Origin: Selenomonas timonae | GTDB taxonomy: Bacteria > Bacillota > Negativicutes > Selenomonadales > Selenomonadaceae | NCBI RefSeq assembly: GCF_014250475.1 | Contig: NZ_CP060204.1 | Span: 2,059,001-2,123,000, forward strand | Length of the DNA: 64,000 nucleotides | Direction: 5' to 3' | Shown: one piece after another, positions 52,581 to 61,939 of the stretch | Position numbering within the stretch: position 1 is the stretch's first letter | How the letters are laid out: each line of letters begins with the position of its first letter | Notes under the pieces: generated by a model | Told to the model about the DNA's origin: nothing | Seen by the model: the letters and a program-made list of their open reading frames with translations, nothing else | Database searches by the model: none | Made by a program: the position numbers and the translations under genes

Positions 52581-52619
52581 AAAAATGTCCTATGCACATT
52601 TCCAAATGCCATAGGACGT
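52581..52619 (-). terminator. Terminator after fsa
   Basis: On the minus strand, ACGTCCTATG pairs with CATAGGACAT around a 15-nt loop, followed by TTTTT. Confidence 0.85.
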
Positions 52620-52634
52620 AATATCAATTCCAGC

Positions 52635-53318
52635 TCATCCATCCAACGCCGCAAGCGTCTTTCCGCCATAAAGACTAGACCAGTCATCCGCAAATGCCTG
52701 AACAGCATCCGTTACAACCTTCTTCGCAAAGACCTCGCGCAGGACATTCGGAGCGACGGTGACGGAGTGCGCGCCCGCAAGGATAGCGCGGTCAATCTGG
52801 GCGGGCTGCTTGAAGCTCGCCGCGAGGATTTCCGTCTCATAGCCGTAGTGGCTGATGATGCCGGCGATATTGCCGATGACATTCGCTGCGTCAAGTCCGA
52901 GTGCTTCCATGCGGTTAAAATACGGCGCGATGCAGTCCGCGCCCGCCTCAAGTGCGATAAATGCCTGATCCATGCCGTAAACGGCTGTCGCCGTGACATT
53001 CGCCCCCTGTCGTTTCAGTGCCTTGATAACCTTGACGCCCGCGAAGTCGACGGGAACTTTGATGAATACCTTCTCATCCACATGACGGAACACGGCTTCC
53101 GCGTCGCGCATCATGCCGTCGTAGTCCCGTGCCGTCACCTGAATATGCAGAGGGCGCAGATTACCGATGATGGCGCGAATCTCACGCATGTGTGCAAAGA
53201 AGGGAACTGCACCTTCCTTCTTCACAATGGTGGGGTTGCTCGTCACGCCCGCAATGGGCAGATATTCGGAGAGTTCACGGATGTCGTCGAGATTTGCCGT
53301 ATCGAGTAGGTATTTCAT
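52635..53318 (-). CDS. fsa: Fructose-6-phosphate aldolase / transaldolase-like protein
   Basis: 227 residues from ATG 53318 (GGAAGGGG upstream): MKYLLDTANLDDIRE. It belongs to the short transaldolase family. GVTSNPTIVKKEG and the Schiff-base lysine Lys87 in VFIKVPVDFAG are clear. It either cleaves fructose 6-phosphate to dihydroxyacetone and glyceraldehyde 3-phosphate or acts as a transaldolase; sequence alone does not settle this. A terminator separates it from trpA. Confidence 0.88.
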   Translation of the reverse strand: MKYLLDTANLDDIRELSEYLPIAGVTSNPTIVKKEGAVPFFAHMREIRAIIGNLRPLHIQVTARDYDGMMRDAEAVFRHVDEKVFIKVPVDFAGVKVIKALKRQGANVTATAVYGMDQAFIALEAGADCIAPYFNRMEALGLDAANVIGNIAGIISHYGYETEILAASFKQPAQIDRAILAGAHSVTVAPNVLREVFAKKVVTDAVQAFADDWSSLYGGKTLAALDG

Positions 53319-53343
53319 GTTCTGCCCCTTCCAAAATAAACAC

Positions 53344-53373
53344 AAAAGCTCACCCGCCGCGCTGCAGGTGAGC
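53344..53373 (-). terminator. Terminator after trpA
   Basis: On the minus strand, GCTCACC pairs with GGTGAGC around a GC-rich loop, followed by TTTTGTG. It lies within the gap before fsa. Confidence 0.75.
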
Positions 53374-53384
53374 CTTTCATTCAT

Positions 53385-54170
53385 TTACGCATCAAGTGCC
53401 TTGCGCATATCGGCAATCAGCTGAATGCCGCCATCAATATCGTCGTCGATGATATGCTTGACCACGGCGCTGCCAACGATGACGCCGTCCGCCTGCTTGC
53501 CCGCGCGCGCCGCCGCCTCGGGCGTGCCGATGCCGAAACCGATGGCGAGCGGTACGTCCGTATAGCGGCGTGCCGCCTTACAGACACCGCCGATGATGGA
53601 GTAGTCGATCTCCTTCACGCCCGTAACGCCGTAGTTCGAGATGCAGTAGATAAAGCCCGTCGCGTCCTTGCACGTCTCCGCCATGCGCTCCTCGGTCGTG
53701 CCGGGCGTGATGAACTCCGTGAGCGTGAAGTCATGCGCGGCACAGATGCGGCGCATATCGGCAGACTCCTCGTGCGGCACGTCGGGGAAGATTACGCCGT
53801 CCATCCCCGCCGCCTTGAAATCCTCGACGAATTTCTCAAAGCCGTAGTGATGCACCATATTGATGTAGCCCATGCCGATCAGAGGAATCTCCGAATGCTT
53901 GCGGATTTCCTTGACGATCTCGAGCGCCTTCTTCATTGTCATGCCCTGCTTCAAGGCAATGACGCTCGCCTCCTGAATAACAGGACCATCCGCCATCGGA
54001 TCAGAGAACGGCAGCCCAAGCTCGATCACATCCGCACCCGCCTCCTCGGCGCGGCGCACGATGTCCACGGTCACCTCTGCACTTGGGCAGCCCGCCGTGA
54101 CGTAGATATAGAGCCCCGTGCGTCCCTCGGCGCGGAGCTTCGCAAGTTTTTCATCCAGACGCATGCTCAT
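53385..54170 (-). CDS. trpA: Tryptophan synthase alpha chain
   Basis: 261 residues. It cleaves indole-3-glycerol phosphate to indole and glyceraldehyde 3-phosphate. The catalytic acids lie in [30 protein letters not shown] and [10 protein letters not shown] form the phosphate-binding part. The start ATG overlaps the trpB stop (ATGA), with GGGGGAGG upstream. Confidence 0.97.
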   Translation of the reverse strand: MSMRLDEKLAKLRAEGRTGLYIYVTAGCPSAEVTVDIVRRAEEAGADVIELGLPFSDPMADGPVIQEASVIALKQGMTMKKALEIVKEIRKHSEIPLIGMGYINMVHHYGFEKFVEDFKAAGMDGVIFPDVPHEESADMRRICAAHDFTLTEFITPGTTEERMAETCKDATGFIYCISNYGVTGVKEIDYSIIGGVCKAARRYTDVPLAIGFGIGTPEAAARAGKQADGVIVGSAVVKHIIDDDIDGGIQLIADMRKALDA

Positions 54171-55354
54171 GCGATCTCCTCCCCCAGTTCCTTTGCGACC
54201 ATTTGCACATCCTTATCGCCGCGCCCCGAGAGGCAGACGACGACGTTCTCGCCCGCCTTCGTCTCGGGCATGAGTTTCTCCAGATACGCGAGTGCGTGCG
54301 AGCTCTCAAGCGCGGGGATGATTCCCTCGATGCGCGAGAGACGCTGAAATGCGGCAAGCGCTTCCTTGTCCGTTACAGAGACATAGGTGACGATGCCCTC
54401 GTCCTTGAAGAAGGAATGCTCGGGTCCGACCCCGGGATAGTCAAGCCCCGCCGAGATACTGTATGCCTCGACGACCTGTCCGTCCTCATCCTGCAGGAGG
54501 TAGCTGTATGCGCCGTGCAGGATGCCTGGTGTGCCCGCGCCACTGAGGGTCTTTGCGTTGTCGCCGTCCGCATCGCCGCGTCCGCCGCCCTCGACGCAGA
54601 ACTTCTTCACATCCGAGTCGTTTCGGAAATCGTAGAACGTTCCGATGGCATTGCTGCCGCCGCCGATGCACGCAACGAGATAATTCGGCTTGGCATCAAA
54701 TCGCTCCTTTGCCTGTGCGCGGATCTCCTCACCGATGATCTTCTGGAAGTCGCGCACCATCTCCGGATAGGGATGCGGGCCGACCGCCGAGCCAATGACA
54801 TAGTAAGTGTCCGTGATATTCGTCGCCCAGTAGCGAATCGCCTCGCTCGTTGCGTCCTTGAGCGTGCCCGTGCCGCTCGAAACGGGAATAACCGTCGCCC
54901 CGAGGAGTCGCATGCGGAATACGTTGAGCCGCTGACGCTCGACATCGACCGCCCCCATGAAGATATGACATTCCATGCCGAAGAGCGCCGCCACCGTCGC
55001 CGTGGCAACACCGTGCTGCCCCGCGCCCGTCTCCGCGACGATGCGCTTCTTGCCCATGCGCTTGGCGAGGAGCGCCTGCCCGAGCGCGTTGTTGATCTTG
55101 TGCGCACCCGTATGCAGGAGGTCTTCACGCTTGAGATAGATATTCGCCTTGCCGTAGTGCTGCGTCAGCCGCTCGGCAAAGTAGAGATTCGTCGGACGCC
55201 CTGCGTAATCACGGAGATAGCCGCGAAACTCCGTGAGGAAATCCTCATCCTCGCGGTACTTCAGATATGCCTCTTCCAGCTCATTCAGCGCGGGCATCGC
55301 GATCTCGGGCACATACTGCCCGCCGTAGTCGCCGAATCGTCCCTTCTTGCTCAT
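54167..55354 (-). CDS. trpB: Tryptophan synthase beta chain
   Basis: 395 residues. The PLP enzyme joins indole and serine to make tryptophan. The PLP lysine lies in [36 protein letters not shown] and the phosphate loop [15 protein letters not shown] are diagnostic. It follows trpC by three bases. Confidence 0.97.
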   Translation of the reverse strand: MSKKGRFGDYGGQYVPEIAMPALNELEEAYLKYREDEDFLTEFRGYLRDYAGRPTNLYFAERLTQHYGKANIYLKREDLLHTGAHKINNALGQALLAKRMGKKRIVAETGAGQHGVATATVAALFGMECHIFMGAVDVERQRLNVFRMRLLGATVIPVSSGTGTLKDATSEAIRYWATNITDTYYVIGSAVGPHPYPEMVRDFQKIIGEEIRAQAKERFDAKPNYLVACIGGGSNAIGTFYDFRNDSDVKKFCVEGGGRGDADGDNAKTLSGAGTPGILHGAYSYLLQDEDGQVVEAYSISAGLDYPGVGPEHSFFKDEGIVTYVSVTDKEALAAFQRLSRIEGIIPALESSHALAYLEKLMPETKAGENVVVCLSGRGDKDVQMVAKELGEEIA

Positions 55355-55357
55355 ATA

Positions 55358-56143
55358 TCATTGCTCCTTTATTCCAACTTCGGATAGTTCCTTCGCAAAT
55401 GCACCGACATCGGCGGACTTCACCAATCCCTCGCCCACGAGCACGCCCTTGCAGCCCGCATCATGAACGCGTACGGCATCCTCCCGCGTGAAAATGCCGC
55501 TCTCACTGATGAGCGTGCGGTTCACGTCCGCATACGGCAGAAGGTCGAGCGTCGTCTGAACACTCGTCTCAAAGGTCACAAGGTTGCGGTTGTTGATGCC
55601 GATGAACTCTGCCGGCATCTCCTGCGCGATCTCGAGATCGGCGCGGTCGTGCACCTCCACGAGCGCGTCCATGCCGAGGCTCCACGTGAGATAGAGGAGT
55701 TCCTTCAGCTGCTCGGGCGTCAGAATCCGCACGATCAGCAGCACGGCATCCGCGCCGAGGGCGCGCGCCTCGTATACCTGATAGGGGTCGATGATGAAGT
55801 CCTTGCGCAGAAGTGGCGTGTCCACACGTGCACGCACAGCTGCAAAGTCCTCGTTACTTCCGAGGAAATGCGGGTCGGTGTGCACGGACAGCACCGCTGC
55901 CCCCGCCGCTGCATAGATGTCGGCAAGCTCTGTGACGCTGTGGCTTGTCGTCAGCCGCCCCTTTGCGGGCGACTGCAATTTGCACTCGGCGATCAGTCCC
56001 CAGCCTCGCCATCGGAAGTGCTCCGCCATGCGGAACGTACCACATGGGAGATTCGCTTTCAGCTCATCGAGCGGCACGGCCTTCTTTGCCTCCGCCACGA
56101 TTGTGCGCTTCTTTTCAACAATTTCGGCTAATATATCGCGCAC
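55358..56143 (-). CDS. trpC: Indole-3-glycerol phosphate synthase
   Basis: 261 residues of a TIM barrel. The typical N-terminus ILAEIVEKKRTIVAEAKK precedes IAECKLQSPAKG (catalytic Lys/Glu). LLRKDFIIDPYQVYEARA, IGINNRNLVTFET and ISESGIFTREDAVRV follow. It is the second gene of a trpFCBA run. Confidence 0.96.
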   Translation of the reverse strand: MRDILAEIVEKKRTIVAEAKKAVPLDELKANLPCGTFRMAEHFRWRGWGLIAECKLQSPAKGRLTTSHSVTELADIYAAAGAAVLSVHTDPHFLGSNEDFAAVRARVDTPLLRKDFIIDPYQVYEARALGADAVLLIVRILTPEQLKELLYLTWSLGMDALVEVHDRADLEIAQEMPAEFIGINNRNLVTFETSVQTTLDLLPYADVNRTLISESGIFTREDAVRVHDAGCKGVLVGEGLVKSADVGAFAKELSEVGIKEQ

Positions 56144-56210
56144 GCTGCACCTCCTTCGGACTGTTAGGATTCGACGTATTCCCCCATTCTAGTGGAGGAC
56201 GGCGATTTTG

Positions 56211-56822
56211 TCAATCACACGCACGCACCGCCGCCATAAAGGCGCGGATTTTCGCCTCGGACTTCTCTCCATCCTCCTCGAGTCCGCCCGACACATCGAC
56301 GCCGAAGGGATGAAAGACCTCTGCCGCCTCCCCGACGTTCTCTGTCGTGATGCCGCCTGCGATAAGCACGGGTTTCGTGACGCGTGCAATCTCCCGCGCC
56401 GCCTCCTGCCAGCCGAACGCCGTGCCCGTGCCGCCCGCCGCACCCGCGACATAGCTGTCCACGAGGATGATTTCGGCGGGATAGGCATTCGCCGCCACCG
56501 CATCAAAATCATCTCCGTACCGATACGCCTTAATGACGGGACGTGCCGCACGCAGTGCCATATCCGCCGTCTCGTGCCCATGCAGCTGCACATAGTCGAG
56601 CCCAACAAGCGCAGCGATATCGTTCACCGCATCCATCGGCGCATCGACAAATACGCCGACCTTTTTCACATGGCGGAGTTCCCGCGCAATCTCGCGCGCC
56701 GCTGCGGGTACAATATAGCGTTTGCTCCCCTTAGCAAAGATAAAGCCGACGTAGTCCGCGCCCGCCTCCTCTGCCGCACGCGCCGCCGCAAGTGTCTTCA
56801 TCCCGCATATCTTTACGCGCAT
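56211..56822 (-). CDS. trpF: Phosphoribosylanthranilate isomerase
   Basis: 203 residues from ATG 56822 (GGGGG upstream): MRVKICGMKTLAAARAAEEA. The catalytic Cys is in KICGMK, with the partner Asp in LVDS. GLDYVQLHGHE and IAGGITTENV match the family. It is the first gene of the run and has its own promoter. trpE, trpG and trpD are not present in the window. Confidence 0.95.
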   Translation of the reverse strand: MRVKICGMKTLAAARAAEEAGADYVGFIFAKGSKRYIVPAAAREIARELRHVKKVGVFVDAPMDAVNDIAALVGLDYVQLHGHETADMALRAARPVIKAYRYGDDFDAVAANAYPAEIILVDSYVAGAAGGTGTAFGWQEAAREIARVTKPVLIAGGITTENVGEAAEVFHPFGVDVSGGLEEDGEKSEAKIRAFMAAVRACD

Positions 56823-56848
56823 ATCATCGCCCCCATTCACGCTTCATT

Positions 56849-56877
56849 ATATTAAAGGAACAAAATAATTTTGTCAA
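56849..56877 (-). promoter_or_regulatory. Promoter of trpFCBA
   Basis: A perfect TTGACA (56872-56877) and TAATAT (56849-56854) on the minus strand are spaced 17 bp. It begins only about three bases after the terminator of the upstream gene. Confidence 0.8.
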
Positions 56878-56879
56878 AT

Positions 56880-56917
56880 AAAAAGGCACTGCATCCATCT
56901 GCAGAATGCAATGCCTT
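56880..56917 (-). terminator. Terminator after the secreted repeat protein gene
   Basis: On the minus strand, AAGGCATTGCAT pairs with ATGCAGTGCCTT (one mismatch), followed by TTTATTT. Confidence 0.85.
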
Positions 56918-56946
56918 GCTGAAGTTTAGTGATTTCTCAGATACCG

Positions 56947-57618
56947 TTATTCCTTCGCCGGCGGCTGAGGGGCAGGCGGACCGTCCGGATGTTTCGGCTT
57001 TACAAGCGCAGGATCAACACCGTACGCCTTTGCCACATCCTTCCAGCTGTTCTTCATCGTCTTGCGCTCCAGTACATCTCGTACATCCTTGCCCGAAGCC
57101 TTGGCGATGATGCCCGCGGCATCAATGTCGCGCGGCGCATAGCCCTCATCATAGAGCGCACGCGCCGTCTTCTCATCGACATCGCCGCGCATTGTGATGT
57201 GCATGATCTCGATCTCGTCCAGCTCTCTCTGGACATCGTCCTCCATAATATTGAGGGCATCGCCGATCTGCTCCCACGTCTGTCCGCTGTCCCTCATCGC
57301 CATAACGTCATTGAACGATTTGCCGGAAATCTTGGCGAACATCGCCGCCTGACCAATGTCAAAGAGATCCTTCTTGGCATCAACAGCCTGTTTCACCTCA
57401 AACTCGGACACCTTGAACATCTCCGACAAATGCTTGGCAATATCCTCGGAACTCATCTGGACGTTCGCATGTGCGCTGTCCATCTGACCGTGCGCAGGCG
57501 GCGGAGCCGCAGTATGACCCGCAGGCTCGTGTGCATGAGCGAGCGAACCGATGCTCCCGCTGACAATGAGGACACCCAGTGTGATACCAACAACATTTCT
57601 TCTTGTCGATCTCTTCAT
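56947..57618 (-). CDS. Secreted hypothetical protein with an internal duplication
   Basis: 223 residues. MKRSTRRNVVGITLGVLIVS with LAHAHE is a signal peptide. A His/Pro-rich segment follows. Two similar helical units are seen: GQAAMFAKISGKSFNDVMAM followed by WEQIGDALNI, and AAGIIAKASGKDVRDVLER followed by WKDVAKAYGV. They share the pattern A.IIAK.SGK...DV...... W..... The C-terminus is proline-rich (PDGPPAPQPPAKE). Similar repeat proteins occur in Selenomonas-like genomes, function unknown. The start is uncertain: a GTG 12 bases upstream is an alternative. Confidence 0.75.
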   Translation of the reverse strand: MKRSTRRNVVGITLGVLIVSGSIGSLAHAHEPAGHTAAPPPAHGQMDSAHANVQMSSEDIAKHLSEMFKVSEFEVKQAVDAKKDLFDIGQAAMFAKISGKSFNDVMAMRDSGQTWEQIGDALNIMEDDVQRELDEIEIMHITMRGDVDEKTARALYDEGYAPRDIDAAGIIAKASGKDVRDVLERKTMKNSWKDVAKAYGVDPALVKPKHPDGPPAPQPPAKE

Positions 57619-57722
57619 ACGAAACAACACCTTTCCTTTAGAATCTTCTATTCATGATCTTTTGCACAGGAAGAGTATAGAAAAGGCGTGTTAAGCAGCT
57701 TTTAGCAGGCAATTAAAGTTTA

Positions 57723-57884
57723 GGAAGCACTGATAAATTCAGCACCGCCATCTTAGCACATCTTTTTTGCCCGTACTTCGTCGGCAAATCCTCCACATAG
57801 CCTCTGCTATGCGTCCGGTTTGCCTCCTAGTTCGGACGAAAAAATCTACGCTAATCTGACGGACTTCATTTTATCAGCGATTCC
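57723..57884. mobile_element. MITE copy 2 (about 162 bp)
   Basis: The ends are GGAAGCACTGATAAA and the reverse complement of GGAATCGCTGATAAA. The body matches the element at 45079-45238 in reverse orientation. The internal hairpin is CATAGC/GCTATG where copy 1 has CACAGAG/CTCTGTG, so both arms changed together. TTTA flanks both ends, a possible 4-bp target duplication. It lies between the binding-protein gene and the secreted repeat protein gene; no protein is encoded. Confidence 0.82.
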
Positions 57885-57913
57885 TTTAATTCAAACCTAT
57901 TTACACCCCTGCA

Positions 57914-59026
57914 TCATTGCCCATGCTCCTCCATCCAGTCGGCAAGCGCATCCATCGCCATCTCCTTCGAGATAATGCCGTGTGCGTTCCAGATCATCGC
58001 ATTCACCACATCCATACGACCCGTGCGCACCGCCGGCACACTCTGCCAGAGCGGATCGCGCTGCATCGCCTCGAACCGCTTGCGTGCGACGGCACTGTTC
58101 TGCCGGCTGCTCGGCCCAAACCCCGCATTGATGAGCAGATAGTCCGTGCCGAGTTCGGGCAGCAGTTCGAGCGAGATCGCGTTGTTCGCATCGTTTCCGT
58201 CGATGTCCACCACCATCTGCGGCGGGCGCAGGTTGAGCAGCTCGTACATGAAGCGGTTGATGTCGTTCGTCGCGTAGGGATAGAGGCGCACCTCCTTATT
58301 CATGATGCGCAGAAGTGCGACGGTTGAATCCCCGATCGCCCCCTTGATCCGCATGCGGTCACGCTTTGCCCGATCATAGAACTGCAAGAGACGCACCTCA
58401 CCATCGGCAGGGCGCTGCAAGACCATCGAGAGCGCGAGGAGCGACCGCTCGTAGTCGCGGAGGTCAAAGGCAGCGACGGGTGCGATCTTCGCGAGATCCT
58501 GATAGACGCCCTTGCCGAAGCTGTCGCGCATGACGATGAGGTCGGGCTTTGCCCCCTGCACCTGCTCCAGGTTGATCGTCTTGTTCTCGTCGTTGATGCT
58601 GATGCGCATGATACCGCGTGCCGCAAGCCGGTCATGCAGGTAGTACTGCGGAAAATCGTACGCTGCAACCATCGGTGCATCGAGTGCGAGCATGGGATCC
58701 TCCATGCGAATACAGACAATACGCACGGGCGCATCGGGCAGTTCCGTCTCGCCGAACTTATGCTTCAGAATGCGCTTTCCATCTTCCTCGCGATAGAGCT
58801 TCTCCGCCGCCTTGCGCTTGTCCGCAAGACGCGCGGCAAACTCCGCATCGATTGCCTCAGGCGTATCGGCACGCAATACGGCAGGGTCGAATCGCCGCGC
58901 CTTTGCCACTGCCTCCTGTGCTTTTTCGGATTTCGGCGCACGAATGTCCGCCTGTTGTCCGCAGCCGACAGCACCGACAAGCACAGACAGGGCAAGCAGG
59001 ACGACGATCCCCTTCCCGCCCCTCAT
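57914..59026 (-). CDS. Iron-siderophore ABC transporter substrate-binding lipoprotein
   Basis: 370 residues from ATG 59026, which overlaps the ATPase stop (ATGA) and has TTGGAG upstream. A lipobox, VGAVGCGQQ, follows the signal. The domain has the FecB/BtuF plan: PVRIVCIRMEDPMLAL, AKPDLIVMRDSFGKG, ALLRIMNKEVRLY, and a C-terminal NAMIWNAHGIISKEMAMDAL. An unusually long charged segment (about 30-90) precedes the first strand. It should deliver a ferric siderophore to the permeases. Confidence 0.88.
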   Translation of the reverse strand: MRGGKGIVVLLALSVLVGAVGCGQQADIRAPKSEKAQEAVAKARRFDPAVLRADTPEAIDAEFAARLADKRKAAEKLYREEDGKRILKHKFGETELPDAPVRIVCIRMEDPMLALDAPMVAAYDFPQYYLHDRLAARGIMRISINDENKTINLEQVQGAKPDLIVMRDSFGKGVYQDLAKIAPVAAFDLRDYERSLLALSMVLQRPADGEVRLLQFYDRAKRDRMRIKGAIGDSTVALLRIMNKEVRLYPYATNDINRFMYELLNLRPPQMVVDIDGNDANNAISLELLPELGTDYLLINAGFGPSSRQNSAVARKRFEAMQRDPLWQSVPAVRTGRMDVVNAMIWNAHGIISKEMAMDALADWMEEHGQ

Positions 59027-59823
59027 GCCGAATGCTCCAATTCGTTCACACAGTACGGAATACACATGGGTTTCCCTGTACGCGGATCGCTCATCAGCTC
59101 CGCATCAATGTGGAACACACGGTGCAGCATCTCCTTGTGAAAGACCTCCTCGGGTGTGCCGCAGTAGAGCAGCTGTCCGCGGCACATTCCTACAAGACAG
59201 TGCGCGAAGCGCGCTGCCTGATTCAGCTCGTGGAGCACCATGACGATCGTCTTGCCGTACGCCTCGTTGAGATGCTGTACGAGACGCAGCACCTCCATTT
59301 GATGTGCCACATCGAGAAAGCTCGTGGGCTCATCGAGAAAGAGGATTTCGGTATCCTGCGCAATCGCCATCGCAATCCACGCACGCTGACGCTGTCCGCC
59401 CGACATCGCACCGATCGGACGGTGCTGAAACTCCATCATGTTCGTCTCCGTGAGTGCCCAGTCGATCATCTCGCGATCCTTCGCCGTCGTGCGCGAGAAA
59501 AACGAGGTCTTGTATGGTGCGCGTCCGTACGATACGAGTTCGCGCACGGTCAGCCCCTCGGGTGCCGTCGGGTTCTGCGGCAGAATGGCAATCGACTTCG
59601 CAAGCGCGCGCGGGTCTGCCTCGTGCACATCCGCGCCATCGAGGAGCACGCGCCCGCCGAGGCGCGGCTGGATGCGACATATGGTCTTGAGCAGGGTGGA
59701 CTTGCCGCAGCCGTTCGCACCGATGAGGGCCGTGATCTTCCCCTCGGGGATCGCAAGGCTCAGGTCGTCGATGATGACGACACTATCGTAGCCTGCCTTC
59801 AGATGTTCTATCGTTAATTTCAT
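59023..59823 (-). CDS. Iron-siderophore ABC transporter ATPase (FecE type)
   Basis: 266 residues from ATG 59823 (GGAGGTG upstream). Walker A is GANGCGKSTLL, the Q-loop ILPQNPTAPEG, the signature MSGGQRQRAWIA, Walker B ILFLDEPTSFLD and the switch VLHELNQAARF. It powers iron-complex import with the two permeases. Confidence 0.94.
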   Translation of the reverse strand: MKLTIEHLKAGYDSVVIIDDLSLAIPEGKITALIGANGCGKSTLLKTICRIQPRLGGRVLLDGADVHEADPRALAKSIAILPQNPTAPEGLTVRELVSYGRAPYKTSFFSRTTAKDREMIDWALTETNMMEFQHRPIGAMSGGQRQRAWIAMAIAQDTEILFLDEPTSFLDVAHQMEVLRLVQHLNEAYGKTIVMVLHELNQAARFAHCLVGMCRGQLLYCGTPEEVFHKEMLHRVFHIDAELMSDPRTGKPMCIPYCVNELEHSA

Positions 59824-59843
59824 TGCTATTTCACCTCCGAGGA

Positions 59844-60848
59844 TCACGCCTTTGCACGCGCGAGAACAAACAGGAAATACGGTGCGCCGATGAGCGCGAT
59901 GACGATGCCGAGCAGCATCTCATCGGGTGCGATGATAACGCGCCCCACCCAGTCCGCCGACACAACGAGCAGCGCCCCAATGAGCACAGTCAGAGGGATG
60001 CTGCGTGCGTGCTGCACACCGACGAGCCGCCGTGCGATGTGCGGACAGAGCAGCCCCACGAATCCGATGCTCCCGCCAATAGCAACACAGGAGGCCGCAA
60101 GTGCGACCGCCGCCATCAGATAGAGGAAGCGTGCGCGGTTCAGCGGCACGCCGAGCCCGATTGCCGTCTCATCCGAGAGCGCGAGCACGTCCAGATCCGT
60201 CTGCCGCAGATAGAAGAACGCGGCGAGGAGGAGAATGATCGGAAGCAGCAGAGCGACGTGCTCCCACGTTCCGCCAAAGATGCTGCCGATAATCCACGTA
60301 TTGACCTGACTGAACTTCTCTTGACTGAGCCGCACGATCAGCATCATCTCGATCGCATGGATGCCCGCAGTGAGCGAGATGCCCATCAGGACAAGCGTAT
60401 AGGTCGAGAGGTTCTTCCCCTTCTCGTAGCTCATGCGGTAGATGAAGACCGCCGCCAGAGCCGCCCCGCTCGTCGCGACGAGCGGCTGCAGCCAGAGCGA
60501 CGAGCTCGCCGTATCCGAGAAGTAGATGAGCAGCAGAACGCCAAAGCCCGCCCCCGCATTCACGCCGAGAAGGCCGGGACTCGCGAGCTCATTGCGTGAG
60601 ATCGTTTGAAAGATAAGACCCGCAAGCGCCAGTCCCGCGCCGATGAGCAGGGCAAGCACGGAGCGCACCATGCGGAAGTCAAACACGGTCATATTTTCCT
60701 CTGCCGTTCCACCGCCGAGCAGGATACGCGCAAGATCCACATAGGAAAGATCTGCAAAGCCCGTCCCGAGATGCAGGACGAACATGACGGCAATCAACAC
60801 GATAAATACCGCGCTGTATAGGTAGAAACGCTTTTGCAGAACATTCAT
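59844..60848 (-). CDS. FecCD-family iron transport permease (second)
   Basis: 334 residues with about ten membrane segments. Typical FecCD segments are DFRMVRSVLALLIGAGLALAG, SPGLLGVNAGAGFGVL, and GSIGFVGLLCPHIARRLVG near the coupling loop. The start overlaps the preceding permease stop (ATGA). Confidence 0.94.
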   Translation of the reverse strand: MNVLQKRFYLYSAVFIVLIAVMFVLHLGTGFADLSYVDLARILLGGGTAEENMTVFDFRMVRSVLALLIGAGLALAGLIFQTISRNELASPGLLGVNAGAGFGVLLLIYFSDTASSSLWLQPLVATSGAALAAVFIYRMSYEKGKNLSTYTLVLMGISLTAGIHAIEMMLIVRLSQEKFSQVNTWIIGSIFGGTWEHVALLLPIILLLAAFFYLRQTDLDVLALSDETAIGLGVPLNRARFLYLMAAVALAASCVAIGGSIGFVGLLCPHIARRLVGVQHARSIPLTVLIGALLVVSADWVGRVIIAPDEMLLGIVIALIGAPYFLFVLARAKA

Positions 60849-61873
60849 CGCACACCTCTCTTTCGGCGGATCAGCCAGAGGAAGAACGGCACACCGACGA
60901 GCGCCGTCACCGCGCCAAGCGGTGTTTCATACGGCGGATGAATCGTGCGCGAGACGATGTCCGCAACGACCACGAGAAGTGCTCCGAGAATCGCCGAGAG
61001 CGGGATGACCTTGCGGTAGTCGATGCCGACGATCCTGCGTGCGATGTGCGGTGTCACAAGACCGACAAAGCCGACAGGACCCGCGACTGCAACCGCCGAG
61101 CCGCCGAGGATCAGCACCGTGATCCCCGCGAGAACGCGGATACGCTGAATCTTGCTCCCGAGCCCAATGGCGACCTCCTCGCCGAACGCGAGCAGCGTCA
61201 CAGAGCGTGCAATCCCCATCGCCATGAGAAGCCCCAGAATCGTCCACGGCAGGATAAAGAGAGCCTGCTCCATGCGTACGCCGCTGATGCCGCCCGCCGT
61301 CCAGTAGGACATATCCTGCGCCACCTCGAAGTAGACCGTCATCGCCTGTGTCACAGCGCCGAACACCGCTCCGATCGCCGTACCCGCGAGCGCGAGGAAC
61401 ACCGCGCCGCGTCCCGCACCCTTCGTCTGCGCGAGCAAAAAGATGGCAAGCGTCGCAATCGCCGCACCTGCGAATGAAAAGACAAGCGACAGTCCGAGAC
61501 TGCCCTGCGGGAACAAAATCATTGCAACGGCAAGCCCGAACCCCGCTCCGGCGTTGATGCCCAGAATCGAAGGGCTTGCCATCGGGTTGTTCGTCACCCC
61601 CTGCATGATCGCCCCCGCAACGGCAAAGCTCGCTCCGCAGGTGAGCGCAGCGAGGAGGCGCGGAAAGCGCAGTGTCTGCACAATCATCTCCTGCACGTTC
61701 GCAGCATTGTAGGACGTGAACGACTGCATGATCGTCGCGATGCTGATGTCCTGCGCTCCGACCCAGAGGGAGAGCAGACACGCCCCCGCGAGCGTGATGC
61801 AGAGGACAAGAGAGAGTGCTGCCTGCGGCAGGACAGAGCGCGGCTCCGCCGCAGCAGCAGTATTTCCTTCCAT
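60845..61873 (-). CDS. FecCD-family iron transport permease (first)
   Basis: 342 residues with about ten membrane segments. LRFPRLLAALTCGASFAVAGA, SPSILGINAGAGFGLAVA and GPVGFVGLVTPHIARRIVG mark the family. AGGGGGT precedes the ATG. It pairs with the second permease as a heterodimer. A terminator separates it from the receptor gene upstream. Confidence 0.94.
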   Translation of the reverse strand: MEGNTAAAAEPRSVLPQAALSLVLCITLAGACLLSLWVGAQDISIATIMQSFTSYNAANVQEMIVQTLRFPRLLAALTCGASFAVAGAIMQGVTNNPMASPSILGINAGAGFGLAVAMILFPQGSLGLSLVFSFAGAAIATLAIFLLAQTKGAGRGAVFLALAGTAIGAVFGAVTQAMTVYFEVAQDMSYWTAGGISGVRMEQALFILPWTILGLLMAMGIARSVTLLAFGEEVAIGLGSKIQRIRVLAGITVLILGGSAVAVAGPVGFVGLVTPHIARRIVGIDYRKVIPLSAILGALLVVVADIVSRTIHPPYETPLGAVTALVGVPFFLWLIRRKRGVR

Positions 61874-61886
61874 AGTACCCCCTTAC

Positions 61887-61922
61887 GAAAAAACGGCTCA
61901 CGCCGCCAAAGCGCGAGCCGTT
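61887..61922 (-). terminator. Terminator after the TonB-dependent receptor gene
   Basis: On the minus strand, AACGGCTC pairs with GAGCCGTT around a GC-rich loop, followed by a T run. Read-through to the permeases may be partial. Confidence 0.88.
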
Positions 61923-61939
61923 CGATAACACGAAAAATT

